64,000 bases of DNA from Limnohabitans sp. Bal53. Lineage in GTDB: Bacteria; Pseudomonadota; Gammaproteobacteria; Burkholderiales; Burkholderiaceae_C. Numbering within the stretch: the first letter of the stretch is position 1; the number at the start of each line of letters is the position of its first letter. The stretch spans positions 1-64,000 of the forward strand of contig NZ_NESH01000003.1 of assembly GCF_003063355.1 (NCBI RefSeq). The letters are read 5' to 3'. Both the position numbers and the translations under genes were made by a program. Shown piece by piece: positions 17,647 through 29,513 of this stretch. Below the pieces are notes generated by a model, which was not told where the DNA came from, did no database searches, and was given only the letters and a program-made list of their open reading frames with translations.

Positions 17647-18315
17647 TCACAGTCGGGCGGCGAGTTGGCCTGCCAGCACTCGGGCAGCATCTTCCCAGGT
17701 GGTTTCAACACCGATTGTAAAAAGGTCCACGGTTTTTAAGCCGGCATAACCACAGGGGTTGATACGCTCAAAGGGTTGAAGGTCCATGGCCACGTTCAGG
17801 GCCGCGCCGTGGTAGGTGCAGTGGCGGCTGACTTTGATGCCCAAAGCGCTGATTTTTCCCAGCCCCTTGAACGGGTCGCCCGCCGGGGCCGGGCCTACCA
17901 GGGCCGCGTGGCTGAAAGGGTCGTCCAGTCGCACATAAATACCCGGGGCACCCGTGACGCGGTGGCCCGTCACGCCGAAGTGCGCCAGGGTGCGGATGAC
18001 CGATTCTTCCAGCTTGAAGACGTATTCCTTGACGTAGTACCCGGCCCGTTGCAGGTTGACCAGAGGGTAAGCCATGACTTGGCCGGGGCCGTGGAAAGTG
18101 ACTTGCCCGCCCCGGTTGGTTTGAACCACCGGAATGTCGCCGGGCATCAACAGGTGCGAGGCCTGGCCCGCCAGCCCTTGGGTGAACACGGGCGGGTGCT
18201 CGCACAGCCAAAGTTCATTGGGCGTGTCCGGGGTGCGGTTGGCCGTGAAGGCCTGCATGGCTTCGTAGGTCGGCCAGTAGTCCACTTGCCCAAGAAGCCG
18301 GATGTCCATGCTCAA
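17647..18315 (-). CDS. lipB: Octanoyltransferase (lipoate biosynthesis)
   Basis: 222 residues. It moves octanoate from acyl carrier protein to lipoyl domains, making the substrate for LipA. The binding loop [20 protein letters not shown] and the conserved Lys/Cys region ([22 protein letters not shown]) are present. The start overlaps the end of the YbeD-like gene by 4 bp. Confidence 0.96.
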   Translation of the reverse strand: MSMDIRLLGQVDYWPTYEAMQAFTANRTPDTPNELWLCEHPPVFTQGLAGQASHLLMPGDIPVVQTNRGGQVTFHGPGQVMAYPLVNLQRAGYYVKEYVFKLEESVIRTLAHFGVTGHRVTGAPGIYVRLDDPFSHAALVGPAPAGDPFKGLGKISALGIKVSRHCTYHGAALNVAMDLQPFERINPCGYAGLKTVDLFTIGVETTWEDAARVLAGQLAARL

Positions 18316-18611
18316 AGCACGATTTTGACCATGGGGTGCGAGGTCAAGGCACGGTAAAGGTCGTCAAGTTGTTCGCGGCTGGTGGCCGTGATGTTGAGCG
18401 TCACGCCCAGGTAGTTGCCGCCTTTGCTGGGGCGCAACTCGATCGTGGCGGGGTCAAATCCGGGGTCGAACTGCAGGGCCACTTGGCACAGGGCTTCGGC
18501 AAAGCCGTCGACCATGGCACCCATGACCTTGATCGGAAAGACCGAGGGGTACTCGATCAGGGTGTCTTTGCGCGGGTCGATGTCTGCGGGGGGTGTGATG
18601 GAAGCGCTCAT
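18312..18611 (-). CDS. ybeD: YbeD/DUF493 family protein
   Basis: 99 residues from the ATG at 18611 ([22 protein letters not shown]). DUF493 is a small ferredoxin-like, possibly allosteric fold. [17 protein letters not shown] and [40 protein letters not shown] match the family well. It precedes lipB as in E. coli (ybeD-lipB-lipA). Its function is unsettled; a link to lipoate synthesis is suggested by position only. Confidence 0.93.
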   Translation of the reverse strand: MSASITPPADIDPRKDTLIEYPSVFPIKVMGAMVDGFAEALCQVALQFDPGFDPATIELRPSKGGNYLGVTLNITATSREQLDDLYRALTSHPMVKIVL

Positions 18612-18636
18612 AAAAAAGTCCCTTGGGCCCGCTAGC

Positions 18637-19083
18637 TTAACGCCAGACGATGACCGCCAAAACCGCCAGCCAGCCCAAGGCAAAATTGGTCAGCACCAGA
18701 GGGTGAATTTGCCCCAAAGCCTTGCCGGCTGCAGGCCAATCCGAAGCTGCCACGGCAGCTTTCAAGCGGCGAAAGGGCGCAAACCAGATGTGGGCAAAAA
18801 TCAGGCACATCAACAGACCCAGGGCGGACATGGCGTGCCAACCTGTCGGGGCGAGCTTCATGTCGGCCATCGACAGCATCCAGAAACCGGTGGCCAGAAT
18901 CAGGGCGATCGAGATCCAGACCATGGTGAAAAACCGTGTCAGGACAGCGCACATCAAGCTCAGGCGCTCGGGTGGTGCCATCTGGGCAATGACCACCGGG
19001 CGCAGCGCCAGAATGACCAGGGCCATCCCGCCCAGCCAGACAATGCCCGCTGCCAAGTGGAAAAATTTGAACCATTCGTACAT
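18637..19083 (-). CDS. CopD-family membrane protein
   Basis: 148 residues from the ATG at 19083 (MYEWFKFFHLAAGIVWLGGM) with four predicted membrane helices. HLAAGIVWLGG and the C-terminal IHPLVLTNFALGWLAVLAVIVW look like the CopD domain (copper resistance D and relatives). The frame is open upstream to 19284 but that part overlaps the atp promoter region and lacks homology. It lies 25 bp before ybeD. No copper gene is nearby, so a copper role is not supported. Confidence 0.78.
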   Translation of the reverse strand: MYEWFKFFHLAAGIVWLGGMALVILALRPVVIAQMAPPERLSLMCAVLTRFFTMVWISIALILATGFWMLSMADMKLAPTGWHAMSALGLLMCLIFAHIWFAPFRRLKAAVAASDWPAAGKALGQIHPLVLTNFALGWLAVLAVIVWR

Positions 19084-19221
19084 GTTGAGGCCAATAAAAA
19101 AGGGTGAAACAGGGGTGTTCCCGATGGGGCGAAGGCCGATTGTCGCTGCTGCACATGGCCGCACCGACAGTGGGCCTATTGAGGTGTGCTCAAAAAAAGT
19201 CAGGACGCACGGGTTTCTACG

Positions 19222-19227
19222 TATAAT
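19222..19227 (+). promoter_or_regulatory. Probable -10 box of the atp operon
   Basis: A perfect TATAAT lies 49 bp before atpI in the divergent gap. The expected -35 region is not close to consensus, so this is a candidate only. Confidence 0.4.
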
Positions 19228-19276
19228 CGTAGGCTTTGCAGGATTTGCCGTGTTCGTAACCCCGGTGTAATTTGAG

Positions 19277-19807
19277 ATGACCAAAATCGCCTCAACCCCT
19301 AAAACGGGTGTTCAACCAGGTTTGCATCCAGATACGCCAGATGCTGCAGATGAAGGTCTCGAACCCGAATTCAAGCCCCTGAGCGCACAAGAGGCGCAGA
19401 TCTGGCGACGACACAACCCTCAGGCTTCGCCTTGGCGTGTGTTGTTCTTGCAGGTGGGGGTGGGTGCTTTGATGGCGCTCTTGACGGGGCTGTTCACGGG
19501 TAAGTGGGCACTCGCCGCGTCGTTGGCTTGGGGTTCGGTGGCTGTGGTGGTTCCTGCTGTGGTGTTTGTGCGGGCCTTGAGCCGGCAAATGCGGCGCACC
19601 CAGCCAGGCTCAGCTTTGATGGGCCTGATGGTGTGGGAGTTGGTCAAGATTGTCTTGACCGTGGCGTTGCTTTTGGCAGCGCCCAAAGTGATTTCTGATT
19701 TGAGCTGGCTTGCCTTGGTGGCCGGTTTCGTGGTGACGATGAAGGTGTACTGGCTGGCCATGGCGCTGGGCTGGATGCAACGCAAATCTAAACCGACCCT
19801 TTTTTGA
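19277..19807 (+). CDS. atpI: ATP synthase protein I (assembly factor AtpI)
   Basis: 176 residues with a polar N-terminal 55 residues and four membrane segments from about residue 55 on (LFLQVGVGALMALLTGLFTG onward, with MGLMVWELVKIVLTVALLL). The family helps assemble the c-ring of F1Fo-ATP synthase. It is first in the atp operon, as usual. Confidence 0.9.
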   Translation: MTKIASTPKTGVQPGLHPDTPDAADEGLEPEFKPLSAQEAQIWRRHNPQASPWRVLFLQVGVGALMALLTGLFTGKWALAASLAWGSVAVVVPAVVFVRALSRQMRRTQPGSALMGLMVWELVKIVLTVALLLAAPKVISDLSWLALVAGFVVTMKVYWLAMALGWMQRKSKPTLF

Positions 19808-19822
19808 ACTGATTGGTGATTT

Positions 19823-20701
19823 ATGGCTGCTGAAAACGCTGGCGCACACGCCCCAACGGCTGGAGAGTACATCCAGCATCACTTGCAACACCTGCAAATG
19901 AACTTCTCATTTGAAGGCGTCAAGCAGACGAGCATCGTGGACTTCAGTTTGTTCAACCTTGACTCGGTGGTTTATTCCATCCTGATGGGTGTGATCGGCT
20001 GCTGGTTTTTGTGGGCAGGTGCCCGCAAAGCCACTTCGGGTGTGCCCGGACGCTTTCAAGCTGCTGTCGAAATCTTGTCTGAAATGGTTGAAAACCAGGC
20101 CAAGGGCGTGATCCACAACGCCAAAAGCCGCAAACTCATTTCTCCCTTGGCGTTGACGGTGTTCGTCTGGATTTTCCTGATGAACTTCATGGACATGATC
20201 CCTGTGGACTTGATTCCACAAATCTGGCATTCGGCCGGTCCTGCTTTGGGCTTCAAGGATTACATGCGTGTGGTGGCCACCGCTGACCTGTCCACCACTT
20301 TGGGCCTGTCGTCTTCAGTGCTGCTCATCTGCCTCTTTTACAACATCAAAATCAAGGGCTTGGGCGGCTGGGCTCATGAACTGATCGCTGCACCTTTCGG
20401 TAACCACTGGGCCCTGTGGCCAGTGAACTTCCTGATGCAGATGATTGAATATCTGGCCAAGACGGTCTCGCACGGCATGCGACTGTTTGGCAACATGTTT
20501 GCGGGTGAGTTGGTGTTCATGTTGATTGCCCTCATGGGTGGCGGCTGGGCATTGTCAGCAACCGGTGTGGGCTTGGCCATTGGTCATGTCATCGCTGGTA
20601 CCGTGTGGACACTGTTCCACATCATGGTCATCACCTTGCAAGCCTTCATCTTTATGATGTTGACGCTGATCTACACAGGTCAAGCGCACGACGCACATTG
20701 A
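19823..20701 (+). CDS. atpB: ATP synthase Fo subunit a
   Basis: 292 residues with five or six membrane helices. The essential Arg is in KTVSHGMRLFGNMFAGELV, and the last helix has the LQAFIFMMLTLIYTG motif. It forms the proton half-channels against the c-ring. The long N-terminal part to about residue 45 is typical of beta- and gammaproteobacteria. Confidence 0.97.
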   Translation: MAAENAGAHAPTAGEYIQHHLQHLQMNFSFEGVKQTSIVDFSLFNLDSVVYSILMGVIGCWFLWAGARKATSGVPGRFQAAVEILSEMVENQAKGVIHNAKSRKLISPLALTVFVWIFLMNFMDMIPVDLIPQIWHSAGPALGFKDYMRVVATADLSTTLGLSSSVLLICLFYNIKIKGLGGWAHELIAAPFGNHWALWPVNFLMQMIEYLAKTVSHGMRLFGNMFAGELVFMLIALMGGGWALSATGVGLAIGHVIAGTVWTLFHIMVITLQAFIFMMLTLIYTGQAHDAH

Positions 20702-20748
20702 TGACTCTTTTTCCCTCGTTTCTCGTTTCTTTTTCTCTTCACTTTTAG

Positions 20749-21003
<255 letters not shown>

Positions 21004-21039
21004 TCCACGGACCTCTTCCAACAGAAGAAGGAAACAACC

Positions 21040-21510
21040 GTGAACATTAACGCTACGCTGTTCATTCAGATGGTCGTTTTTGGGGTTCTGGTGTGGTTCA
21101 CGATGAAATTCGTGTGGCCCCCGATCACAAAAGCGCTCGACGAAAGAGCACAAAAAATCGCTGACGGCCTCGCTGCCGCCGACAAAGCCAAAGCCGAACT
21201 CTCCAGCGCCAATGCGCGTGTCGAGTCCGAGTTGGCCAAGTCGCGCAATGAGACGGCTTCGCGCTTGGCTGACGCCGAGCGCCGTGCAAATGGCATCGTT
21301 GACGAAGCCAAAGCACGCGCCACCGAAGAAGGCAACAAGATCATCGCCGCTGCCAAGGCCGAAGCCGAGCAGCAAACAGTCAAGGCCCGCGAAGCTCTGC
21401 GTGAGCAAGTCGCTGCCCTGGCTGTCAAAGGTGCCGAGCAGATTCTCCGCAAGGAAGTCAATGCCGGTGTCCACGCTGATCTGCTGAGCCGCCTCAAGAC
21501 CGAGCTGTAA
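21040..21510 (+). CDS. atpF: ATP synthase Fo subunit b
   Basis: 156 residues, GTG start at 21040 set by the AGAAGAAGGAAA site. One N-terminal membrane helix ([22 protein letters not shown]) and then a long Ala- and charge-rich helix that forms the peripheral stalk dimer. Confidence 0.96.
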   Translation: MNINATLFIQMVVFGVLVWFTMKFVWPPITKALDERAQKIADGLAAADKAKAELSSANARVESELAKSRNETASRLADAERRANGIVDEAKARATEEGNKIIAAAKAEAEQQTVKAREALREQVAALAVKGAEQILRKEVNAGVHADLLSRLKTEL

Positions 21511-21532
21511 AAAGCTCCAGCCAGAGAAGACC

Positions 21533-22063
21533 ATGGCAGAACTTGCTACCATCGCCCGCCCTTATGCCGAAGCGCTGTTCAAGGCGCAGGCATCCGATCT
21601 TGCTGGCACGGCCACTTGGCTGGATGAACTTGCCGCCGTTGCCGACAACGCGCAACTGCAGCAATTCATCGACAGCCCCAAAGTGTCCGATGAGCAGGCG
21701 TTTGACCTGATCTCTGGTGTGGTGCGCACAGCACTGCCCGAGGCTGGCAAGAACTTCCTGCGCCTGGTGATCGAAAACCGCCGTCTCAGTGCGCTGCCTG
21801 TGGTTGCACAGCAGTACCGAGCCCTCATGAATGCACAAGGTGGCACCGCTGACGCGGTGGTCTACAGTGCATTTCCCATCGACGCCTCGGCTTTGGCCGA
21901 CTTGTCGTCCACGCTCGAAAAACGCTTTGCGCGCAAGCTCAATGTGAGCGTCGAGCTCGATGCAGCCTTGATTGGCGGCATCCGTGTGGTGGTGGGCGAC
22001 GAGGTACTCGATACCTCTGTCAAGGCCCGACTGGAACAAATGAAATCGGCCCTCACCGCTTAA
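21533..22063 (+). CDS. atpH: ATP synthase F1 subunit delta
   Basis: 176 residues: [16 protein letters not shown] and the C-terminal [31 protein letters not shown] are diagnostic. It connects the b stalk to the top of F1. Confidence 0.96.
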   Translation: MAELATIARPYAEALFKAQASDLAGTATWLDELAAVADNAQLQQFIDSPKVSDEQAFDLISGVVRTALPEAGKNFLRLVIENRRLSALPVVAQQYRALMNAQGGTADAVVYSAFPIDASALADLSSTLEKRFARKLNVSVELDAALIGGIRVVVGDEVLDTSVKARLEQMKSALTA

Positions 22064-22105
22064 GCGGGTGAGACCGGACATATTTAAAGAAAGAAGGAAA
22101 GAGTC

Positions 22106-23659
22106 ATGCAACTCAATCCCGCAGAAATTTCTGAACTGATCAAGAGCCGCATTGAAGGGCTGTCCGCCAGCGCCGATATCCGCAACCAGGGCACCGTGGT
22201 GTCCGTGACCGACGGTATCGTTCGCGTGCACGGCCTGTCCGATGTGATGCAGGGCGAGATGCTCGAATTCCCGGCTACCGCTGACGGTGCAGCCACTTAC
22301 GGTTTGGCCCTGAACCTCGAGCGTGACTCGGTGGGCGCCGTGATTTTGGGCGAGTACGAGCACATCTCTGAAGGCGACACGGTCAAGTGCACCGGCCGCA
22401 TTCTGGAAGTGCCCGTTGGCCCTGAATTGATTGGCCGCGTGGTGAACGCTTTGGGTCAGCCCATTGACGGCAAAGGCCCGATCAACGCCAAGATGACCGA
22501 CGTGATCGAAAAAGTCGCCCCTGGCGTGATCGCACGTAAATCGGTTGACCAACCCATGCAAACCGGCCTGAAGTCGATCGACTCCATGGTACCCGTGGGC
22601 CGTGGTCAGCGCGAATTGATCATTGGTGACCGTCAGACTGGCAAAACAGCCGTCGCGATTGACGCGATCATCAACCAAAAAGGTCAGAACATGACCTGCG
22701 TTTACGTCGCGATTGGCCAAAAAGCCTCGTCGATCAAAAACGTGGTGCGCGCTCTGGAACAAGCTGGCGCGATGGAATACACCATCGTGGTGGCCGCTTC
22801 CGCCTCCGAATCCGCTGCCATGCAGTACGTGTCGGCCTACTCTGGCTGCACCATGGGCGAATACTTCCGTGACCGTGGCGAAGACGCTTTGATCGTTTAT
22901 GACGATCTGTCCAAGCAAGCCGTGGCTTACCGTCAAGTGTCGTTGCTGCTGCGCCGTCCACCAGGCCGCGAAGCCTATCCTGGCGACGTGTTCTATCTCC
23001 ACAGCCGTTTGCTCGAGCGCGCAGCACGCGTGAACGCCGACTACGTCGAAGCCTTCACCAAAGGTGCTGTGACAGGCAAAACAGGTTCTTTGACAGCTTT
23101 GCCTATCATTGAAACCCAAGCCGGTGACGTGTCTGCTTTCGTGCCCACCAACGTGATTTCGATCACCGACGGTCAGATCTTCTTGGAAACCTCGTTGTTC
23201 AACGCCGGCATCCGCCCTGCGATCAACGCCGGTGTTTCGGTGTCCCGCGTCGGTAGCTCGGCTCAGACCAAGATCATCAAAGGCCAGTCCGGCGGTATCC
23301 GTACCGACTTGGCCCAGTACCGTGAATTGGCTGCGTTTGCACAGTTCGCTTCCGATCTGGACGAGTCCACACGCAAGCAACTCGACCGTGGTGCCCGTGT
23401 GACCGAATTGCTCAAGCAAGCCCAGTACAGCCCACTTTCCATCAGCCTGATGGGTGCCAGCCTGTTTGCAGTGAACAAGGGCTACATGGACGACATCGAT
23501 GTCAAGAAAGTCTTGGCCTTCGAGCACGGCTTGCACGCTTACCTGAAGGACTCGTGCGCCGCATTGCTGGCCAAGATCGAAAGCTCCAAAGCGCTGGACA
23601 AAGAGGCAGAAGCCGAATTGAACACTGCCGTGGCCGCTTTCAAGAAAAGCTTTGCTTAA
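22106..23659 (+). CDS. atpA: ATP synthase F1 subunit alpha
   Basis: 517 residues, full length. The non-catalytic nucleotide site has the P-loop [10 protein letters not shown], and the alpha signature [17 protein letters not shown] is complete. An AAGAAGGAAAG site precedes the ATG. Confidence 0.98.
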   Translation: MQLNPAEISELIKSRIEGLSASADIRNQGTVVSVTDGIVRVHGLSDVMQGEMLEFPATADGAATYGLALNLERDSVGAVILGEYEHISEGDTVKCTGRILEVPVGPELIGRVVNALGQPIDGKGPINAKMTDVIEKVAPGVIARKSVDQPMQTGLKSIDSMVPVGRGQRELIIGDRQTGKTAVAIDAIINQKGQNMTCVYVAIGQKASSIKNVVRALEQAGAMEYTIVVAASASESAAMQYVSAYSGCTMGEYFRDRGEDALIVYDDLSKQAVAYRQVSLLLRRPPGREAYPGDVFYLHSRLLERAARVNADYVEAFTKGAVTGKTGSLTALPIIETQAGDVSAFVPTNVISITDGQIFLETSLFNAGIRPAINAGVSVSRVGSSAQTKIIKGQSGGIRTDLAQYRELAAFAQFASDLDESTRKQLDRGARVTELLKQAQYSPLSISLMGASLFAVNKGYMDDIDVKKVLAFEHGLHAYLKDSCAALLAKIESSKALDKEAEAELNTAVAAFKKSFA

Positions 23660-23686
23660 TTTCTACCTGATCAAAAGGAGCCTCTG

Positions 23687-26013
<2,327 letters not shown>

Positions 26014-26079
26014 AGCTGTGCTTCGGGGGGGTATCACCCCCTCGATGCCTGCTTCAAAGCACCTTTTTAAGGAGTAAAC

Positions 26080-26493
26080 ATGAACACCATCCACGTTGAT
26101 GTGGTCAGTGCCGAAGAGTCCATCTGGTCGGGTGAAGCCCGCTTTGTGGCTTTGCCCGGTGAGTCTGGCGAGCTGGGAATTTACCCACGCCACACACCGC
26201 TGATCACCCGCATCAAGGCCGGGTCGGTACGCATCGAGAAGGCTGACGGCGGCGAAGAGTTCGTTTTCGTGGCCGGTGGCATTCTGGAAGTGCAGCCCGA
26301 CTGCGTGACCGTGATGTCGGACACCGCGATTCGCGGCAAAGACCTCGACGAAGAAAAAGCCAACGCCGCCAAGCAATTGGCCGAAGAAGCGCTGCGCAGC
26401 GCCAAGAGCGAGATCGATTTGGCTGTGGCCCAATCTGAATTGGCTGTTCTGGCGGCCCAGTTGTCGGCCCTTCGGAAATACCGCAAAAAATAA
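26080..26493 (+). CDS. atpC: ATP synthase F1 subunit epsilon
   Basis: 137 residues: N-terminal beta-sandwich ([35 protein letters not shown]) and a C-terminal helical hairpin, long enough for the auto-inhibitory form. Last gene of the atp operon. Confidence 0.97.
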   Translation: MNTIHVDVVSAEESIWSGEARFVALPGESGELGIYPRHTPLITRIKAGSVRIEKADGGEEFVFVAGGILEVQPDCVTVMSDTAIRGKDLDEEKANAAKQLAEEALRSAKSEIDLAVAQSELAVLAAQLSALRKYRKK

Positions 26494-26542
26494 TTTTTTG
26501 GCTGAACAACGGTCTGTTTTTGGAAACCTGAAGCAGACGCAT

Positions 26543-26577
26543 AACCCGGCGCAGTTCACTGTGTCCGGGTTTTTTTG
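26543..26577 (+). terminator. Intrinsic terminator of the atp operon
   Basis: Stem AACCCGG / CCGGGTT (26543-26549 with 26565-26571), partly extended inside by CAG/CTG pairing, followed by a T-run. It lies about 50 bp after atpC. Confidence 0.85.
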
Positions 26578-26675
26578 TCTGTTGAATCAGCGGTGGCAAG
26601 GTAAGTCAACACACATGGCAGGGCCAGCTAAACAAGGCAAAATGAAGTGATGCATTTTTGGAACAAGACAAGCCC

Positions 26676-27125
26676 ATGAAACGCGCCAAATTTCAGGCAG
26701 CCGTGCTTGGCGGCACGCCCGATGACATCGAACAAGCCTTTTACGAAGCTCTGCACAACGCCGACATCGAGCAGCTCATGTCGTGCTGGGCGGAAGAGGA
26801 TGACATCGTGTGTGTGCACCCAGGCGGCGCACGCATGATCGGTGTGGGGGCGATTCGGGCCACATTTGAAGCCATGTTCAACAATGGCAGTGTGCAAGCC
26901 TTTCCGGAGCGTGTGCACAAAGTGGAGTCCTTGGCCAGTTCGGTGCACCACTTGATCGAAAGGGTGGAGGTCATCACGCCACAAGGAGCGAGGCAAGCCT
27001 ATGTGATTGCCACCAACGTGTACCACAAGACCCCACAAGGCTGGCGCATGGTGGCCCATCACGCCAGTCCTGGCACGCCCAACGACGCGGCCGATGTGAG
27101 TGCCAAGCCCACGGTTTTGCACTGA
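26676..27125 (+). CDS. NTF2-like (SnoaL/DUF4440-type) protein
   Basis: 149 residues from the ATG at 26676 (MKRAKFQAAVLGGTPDDIEQAFYEAL). The cone-shaped fold is recognisable from LMSCWAEEDDIVCVHPGG, IGVGAIRATFEAMF and the end GWRMVAHHASPG. Such proteins are often small enzymes or binding domains; the substrate is unknown. It lies 7 bp before the YheT-like gene and is probably cotranscribed. Confidence 0.83.
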   Translation: MKRAKFQAAVLGGTPDDIEQAFYEALHNADIEQLMSCWAEEDDIVCVHPGGARMIGVGAIRATFEAMFNNGSVQAFPERVHKVESLASSVHHLIERVEVITPQGARQAYVIATNVYHKTPQGWRMVAHHASPGTPNDAADVSAKPTVLH

Positions 27126-27132
27126 GGACTGC

Positions 27133-28146
27133 ATGCTGTATCAAGCTCCCGCCTGGCTTCCAGGTGGACACGCCCAAACCATCTGGCCTGCCCTGTACGC
27201 TCGAAGAAACCGGGGGCCCCTCAAGCCTTTGATGCGAGCGCGATGGACCACACCCGACGGCGATTTTTTGGATGTCGACATGCAAGGTGCCAGCCGACCT
27301 GATCGGCCCTTGTTGGTCCTGTTTCATGGTTTGGAGGGCTCTTCGGGTAGCCACTATGCACAGGCTTTTGCAGACTGGGCTGCAGAGCACGACTTGAATT
27401 GGGCATTGCCGCATTTTCGAGGCTGCAGTGGCGAATTGAACCAAGCGCCGCGCGCTTACCACTCTGGTGACCATGAAGAGATTGACTGGATACTTCAGCG
27501 GCTTCGCCATGAACACCGAGCGCAGGGTGGGCAAACACTGGTCGCAGCAGGTGTGTCTTTGGGCGGTAATGCTTTGATGCGTTGGGCAGCTGAGCACGGC
27601 CAGCAAGCATGTCGGCAAGCAGATGCGGTGGCCTGCATCTGCTCGCCATTGGACTTGATGCAAAGCGGTCTGGCGATTGGGCGTGGGCTGAACCGTTTCA
27701 TTTACACACCGATGTTTTTGCGCAGCATGAAACCTAAAGCGCTGGCCAAGTGGGCGCAATACCCGGGCTTGTTCGACAAAGATGCCCTATTGGCCGCCAA
27801 AGACCTGTTCAGCTTTGACAATGTTTTCACAGCGCCTTTGCATGGATTCAAAAACACCGAGGATTACTGGCGCCGCGCATCGGCCAAAGCCTTGATGCGT
27901 GACATCCGCGTGCCTGCGTTGGCGCTCAATGCTTTGAACGACCCCTTTGTGCCGGCGCAAAGTTTGCCGGGACCGGGTGATGTGTCCTCCAGCGTGTGTT
28001 TGTGGCAGCCAGCACAGGGTGGCCATGTGGGCTTTGCGCAAGGCAGCTGGCCAGCCCACGTCAGGGGCATGCCCGATGCGGTGGGTGCGTGGTTGTTGCA
28101 AGCTGGAGGACTGCAAGTGAAACAAGAGGAATCAAAAAATGGATGA
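27133..28146 (+). CDS. yheT: YheT-family alpha/beta hydrolase
   Basis: 337 residues from the ATG at 27133. The conserved opening PAWLPGGHAQTIWPALYARR, VLFHGLEGSSGSHY, HFRGCSG and the nucleophile elbow AAGVSLGGNALMRW (Ser142) place it in the YheT/ABHD1-3 group. The His in QGGHVGF near the end completes the triad. The physiological ester is unknown. It overlaps the next gene by 8 bp. Confidence 0.92.
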   Translation: MLYQAPAWLPGGHAQTIWPALYARRNRGPLKPLMRARWTTPDGDFLDVDMQGASRPDRPLLVLFHGLEGSSGSHYAQAFADWAAEHDLNWALPHFRGCSGELNQAPRAYHSGDHEEIDWILQRLRHEHRAQGGQTLVAAGVSLGGNALMRWAAEHGQQACRQADAVACICSPLDLMQSGLAIGRGLNRFIYTPMFLRSMKPKALAKWAQYPGLFDKDALLAAKDLFSFDNVFTAPLHGFKNTEDYWRRASAKALMRDIRVPALALNALNDPFVPAQSLPGPGDVSSSVCLWQPAQGGHVGFAQGSWPAHVRGMPDAVGAWLLQAGGLQVKQEESKNG

Positions 28147-28690
28147 CATGGTTCGTCAAGCCATGGCCAAGTGGCCTGATGTGCCAGATTGTTTCGGATG
28201 GTTGGGCCTCGACAGCCGAGGGCACTGGTGGATGCGCGATGACAGGGCGCAGTCGTTGGGTTCGTTTCAGAGCGGACTACCCGGTGCAAAGGGCTCTTTG
28301 TTGAGGCACGAAAAACTGATTGATTTCATCCACCGCAACTACGAAGCCGATGCACAGGGACGCTGGTATTTTCAGAATGGACCACAGAGGGTGTACATCG
28401 AGCTTGAAGCAACCCCCCACGTTTGGCGATTGAGCGACCAGTTTGAAGTGCATTCACACACGGGTGTTGGGGTCAAAGCAGACCTATGCCTTGTGGATGA
28501 AACAGGCCGGGTGTACCTGGACACAGCACAAGGTCTGGGTTTGGTGCACAGCCTCGATGTGGAACGTGTGGCCAATGCTTTGGACTTGAATTTATGGCCT
28601 TTACGCGATTGCGTCGCTAGCGAATTGCCGAAAATCTACGGCTACGTCACGAGTCCGCAAGAGGCGTGGTTGGGACACCAACAGACATAA
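28139..28690 (+). CDS. DUF2946-type conserved protein
   Basis: 183 residues, soluble, no signal peptide. It opens MDDMVRQAMAKWPDVPDCFGWLGLDSRGHWWMRDD and has RWYFQNGPQRVYIELEATPHVWRL, a pattern I associate with the Burkholderiales proteins labelled DUF2946; this identification is from memory. No catalytic motif is visible. It ends the NTF2-like/YheT unit, followed by a shared terminator. Confidence 0.7.
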   Translation: MDDMVRQAMAKWPDVPDCFGWLGLDSRGHWWMRDDRAQSLGSFQSGLPGAKGSLLRHEKLIDFIHRNYEADAQGRWYFQNGPQRVYIELEATPHVWRLSDQFEVHSHTGVGVKADLCLVDETGRVYLDTAQGLGLVHSLDVERVANALDLNLWPLRDCVASELPKIYGYVTSPQEAWLGHQQT

Positions 28691-28691
28691 A

Positions 28692-28716
28692 AAAACCGGC
28701 TGATGAAGCCGGTTTT
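28692..28716. terminator. Bidirectional intrinsic terminator
   Basis: AAAACCGGC / GCCGGTTTT (28692-28700 with 28708-28716) with a 7-nt loop. It has A- and T-runs on both sides, between two converging genes that end at 28690 and 28737. Confidence 0.88.
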
Positions 28717-28736
28717 AAAGTGTCTGCCCAGGGGGC

Positions 28737-29252
28737 TTACTTGGCCGCTTCGGGCGCTTTGGGCTCATCGAATTTGCCGCCACCAGCGTTGCTCAGGTAA
28801 ACCACAGCACGTGCAATTTCGGTGTCATTGAAATCACCGCCGCCTTGTGCACCCATGGCACCTTTGCCTTTGAGGGCTGAAGTGACGAGACCTTCCAGGC
28901 CTTGGCCCAAGCGAGCACCCCAAGCTCCGGCATCGGCAAATTTGGGGGCACCAGCGGCACCGGCGGCATGACAGGCAGCGCATTGAGCTTTGTAAACTTC
29001 TTCGCCAGATTTGAGGGGGCGATTGGCATCACGCACTTCAACAGCACCCACCTTCTGGATGCGCATGGCCGTGGCTTTTTCGGTATCAACCGCACCTGCG
29101 GCAGGTTTGTTGGCCGAAGTCACGTAGTACACCAAGCCAATGATGATGAACACGGGGATGACGAAAGAGGCCAAACTCAGCAAAAGCATCTGCTTGGGGG
29201 TTTTGACCGGGCCGGTGTGGGCTTCGTGTTGATCGTGGCTGTTGTCGCTCAT
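28737..29252 (-). CDS. Membrane-anchored cytochrome c (c5-like)
   Basis: 171 residues. A cytoplasmic His-rich N-terminus, one membrane helix (about 21-44), an Ala/Pro linker and a class I cytochrome c domain with CAACH at residues 91-95; the likely axial Met is in GAMGAQGG. It probably shuttles electrons in the periplasm between a quinol oxidoreductase and a terminal oxidase. An AGGA site precedes the ATG. An FNR-type box and a TATAAT box lie upstream. Confidence 0.92.
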   Translation of the reverse strand: MSDNSHDQHEAHTGPVKTPKQMLLLSLASFVIPVFIIIGLVYYVTSANKPAAGAVDTEKATAMRIQKVGAVEVRDANRPLKSGEEVYKAQCAACHAAGAAGAPKFADAGAWGARLGQGLEGLVTSALKGKGAMGAQGGGDFNDTEIARAVVYLSNAGGGKFDEPKAPEAAK

Positions 29253-29291
29253 GAGGTCCTCTGTAAGGGCGTGGCCACAGGGGCCAATGTG

Positions 29292-29305
29292 TTGATCGAA
29301 ATCAA
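29292..29305. promoter_or_regulatory. FNR/Anr-type binding site
   Basis: TTGATCGAAATCAA is an exact match to the TTGAT-N4-ATCAA FNR consensus and sits in the palindrome 29291-29306. On the minus strand it lies just downstream of the TATAAT at 29317-29312, so it would cover the start site of the cytochrome c transcript. By geometry that favours repression without oxygen. Sequence is seen; regulation is inference. Confidence 0.65.
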
Positions 29306-29311
29306 CCGCAG

Positions 29312-29317
29312 ATTATA
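29312..29317 (-). promoter_or_regulatory. -10 box for the cytochrome c gene
   Basis: A perfect TATAAT on the minus strand, 60 bp before the cytochrome c start. No good -35 box is visible at 16-18 bp. Confidence 0.5.
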
Positions 29318-29393
29318 GCGTTCCACCCTTCATCGAGCTTGCAAAAACGAACAAGCACAGACGCAGGCGTGAGATAATTCGGCTCTGCCAAGT

Positions 29394-29469
29394 GCGGCTG
29401 TAGCTCAGTGGATAGAGTATTGGCCTCCGAAGCCAAGGGTCGTGGGTTCGATCCCCGCCAGCCGCACCA
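29394..29469 (+). tRNA. tRNA-Arg (anticodon CCG)
   Basis: 76 nt including an encoded CCA end. Acceptor stem GCGGCTG / CAGCCGC, D-arm GCTCAGTGGATAGAGT, anticodon stem TTGGC / GCCAA with loop CTCCGAA (anticodon CCG, decoding CGG), and T-arm with GTTCGATCC. A GATAAT box lies 15 bp upstream. The gene converges on the secretion-locus regulator gene. Confidence 0.97.
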
Positions 29470-29513
29470 AGCAACCACCAGGCACTAGCGTCAGACTTTT
29501 CTGATCAGCTGCC

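Noticed and set aside
19139..19284. N-terminal extension of the CopD-like gene to 19284
   Set aside because: It would overlap the atp promoter region and the atpI start, and the homologous part starts at MYEWFKFFHL.
21494..23536. 680-codon open frame on the minus strand across atpH and atpA
   Set aside because: It is antisense to two unmistakable ATP synthase genes and has no recognisable domain; long antisense frames are expected from the codon bias here.
29491..29504. TCAGA/TCTGA hairpin as terminator between tRNA-Arg and the regulator gene
   Set aside because: Only five weak base pairs around a T-rich loop; not convincing as a terminator.
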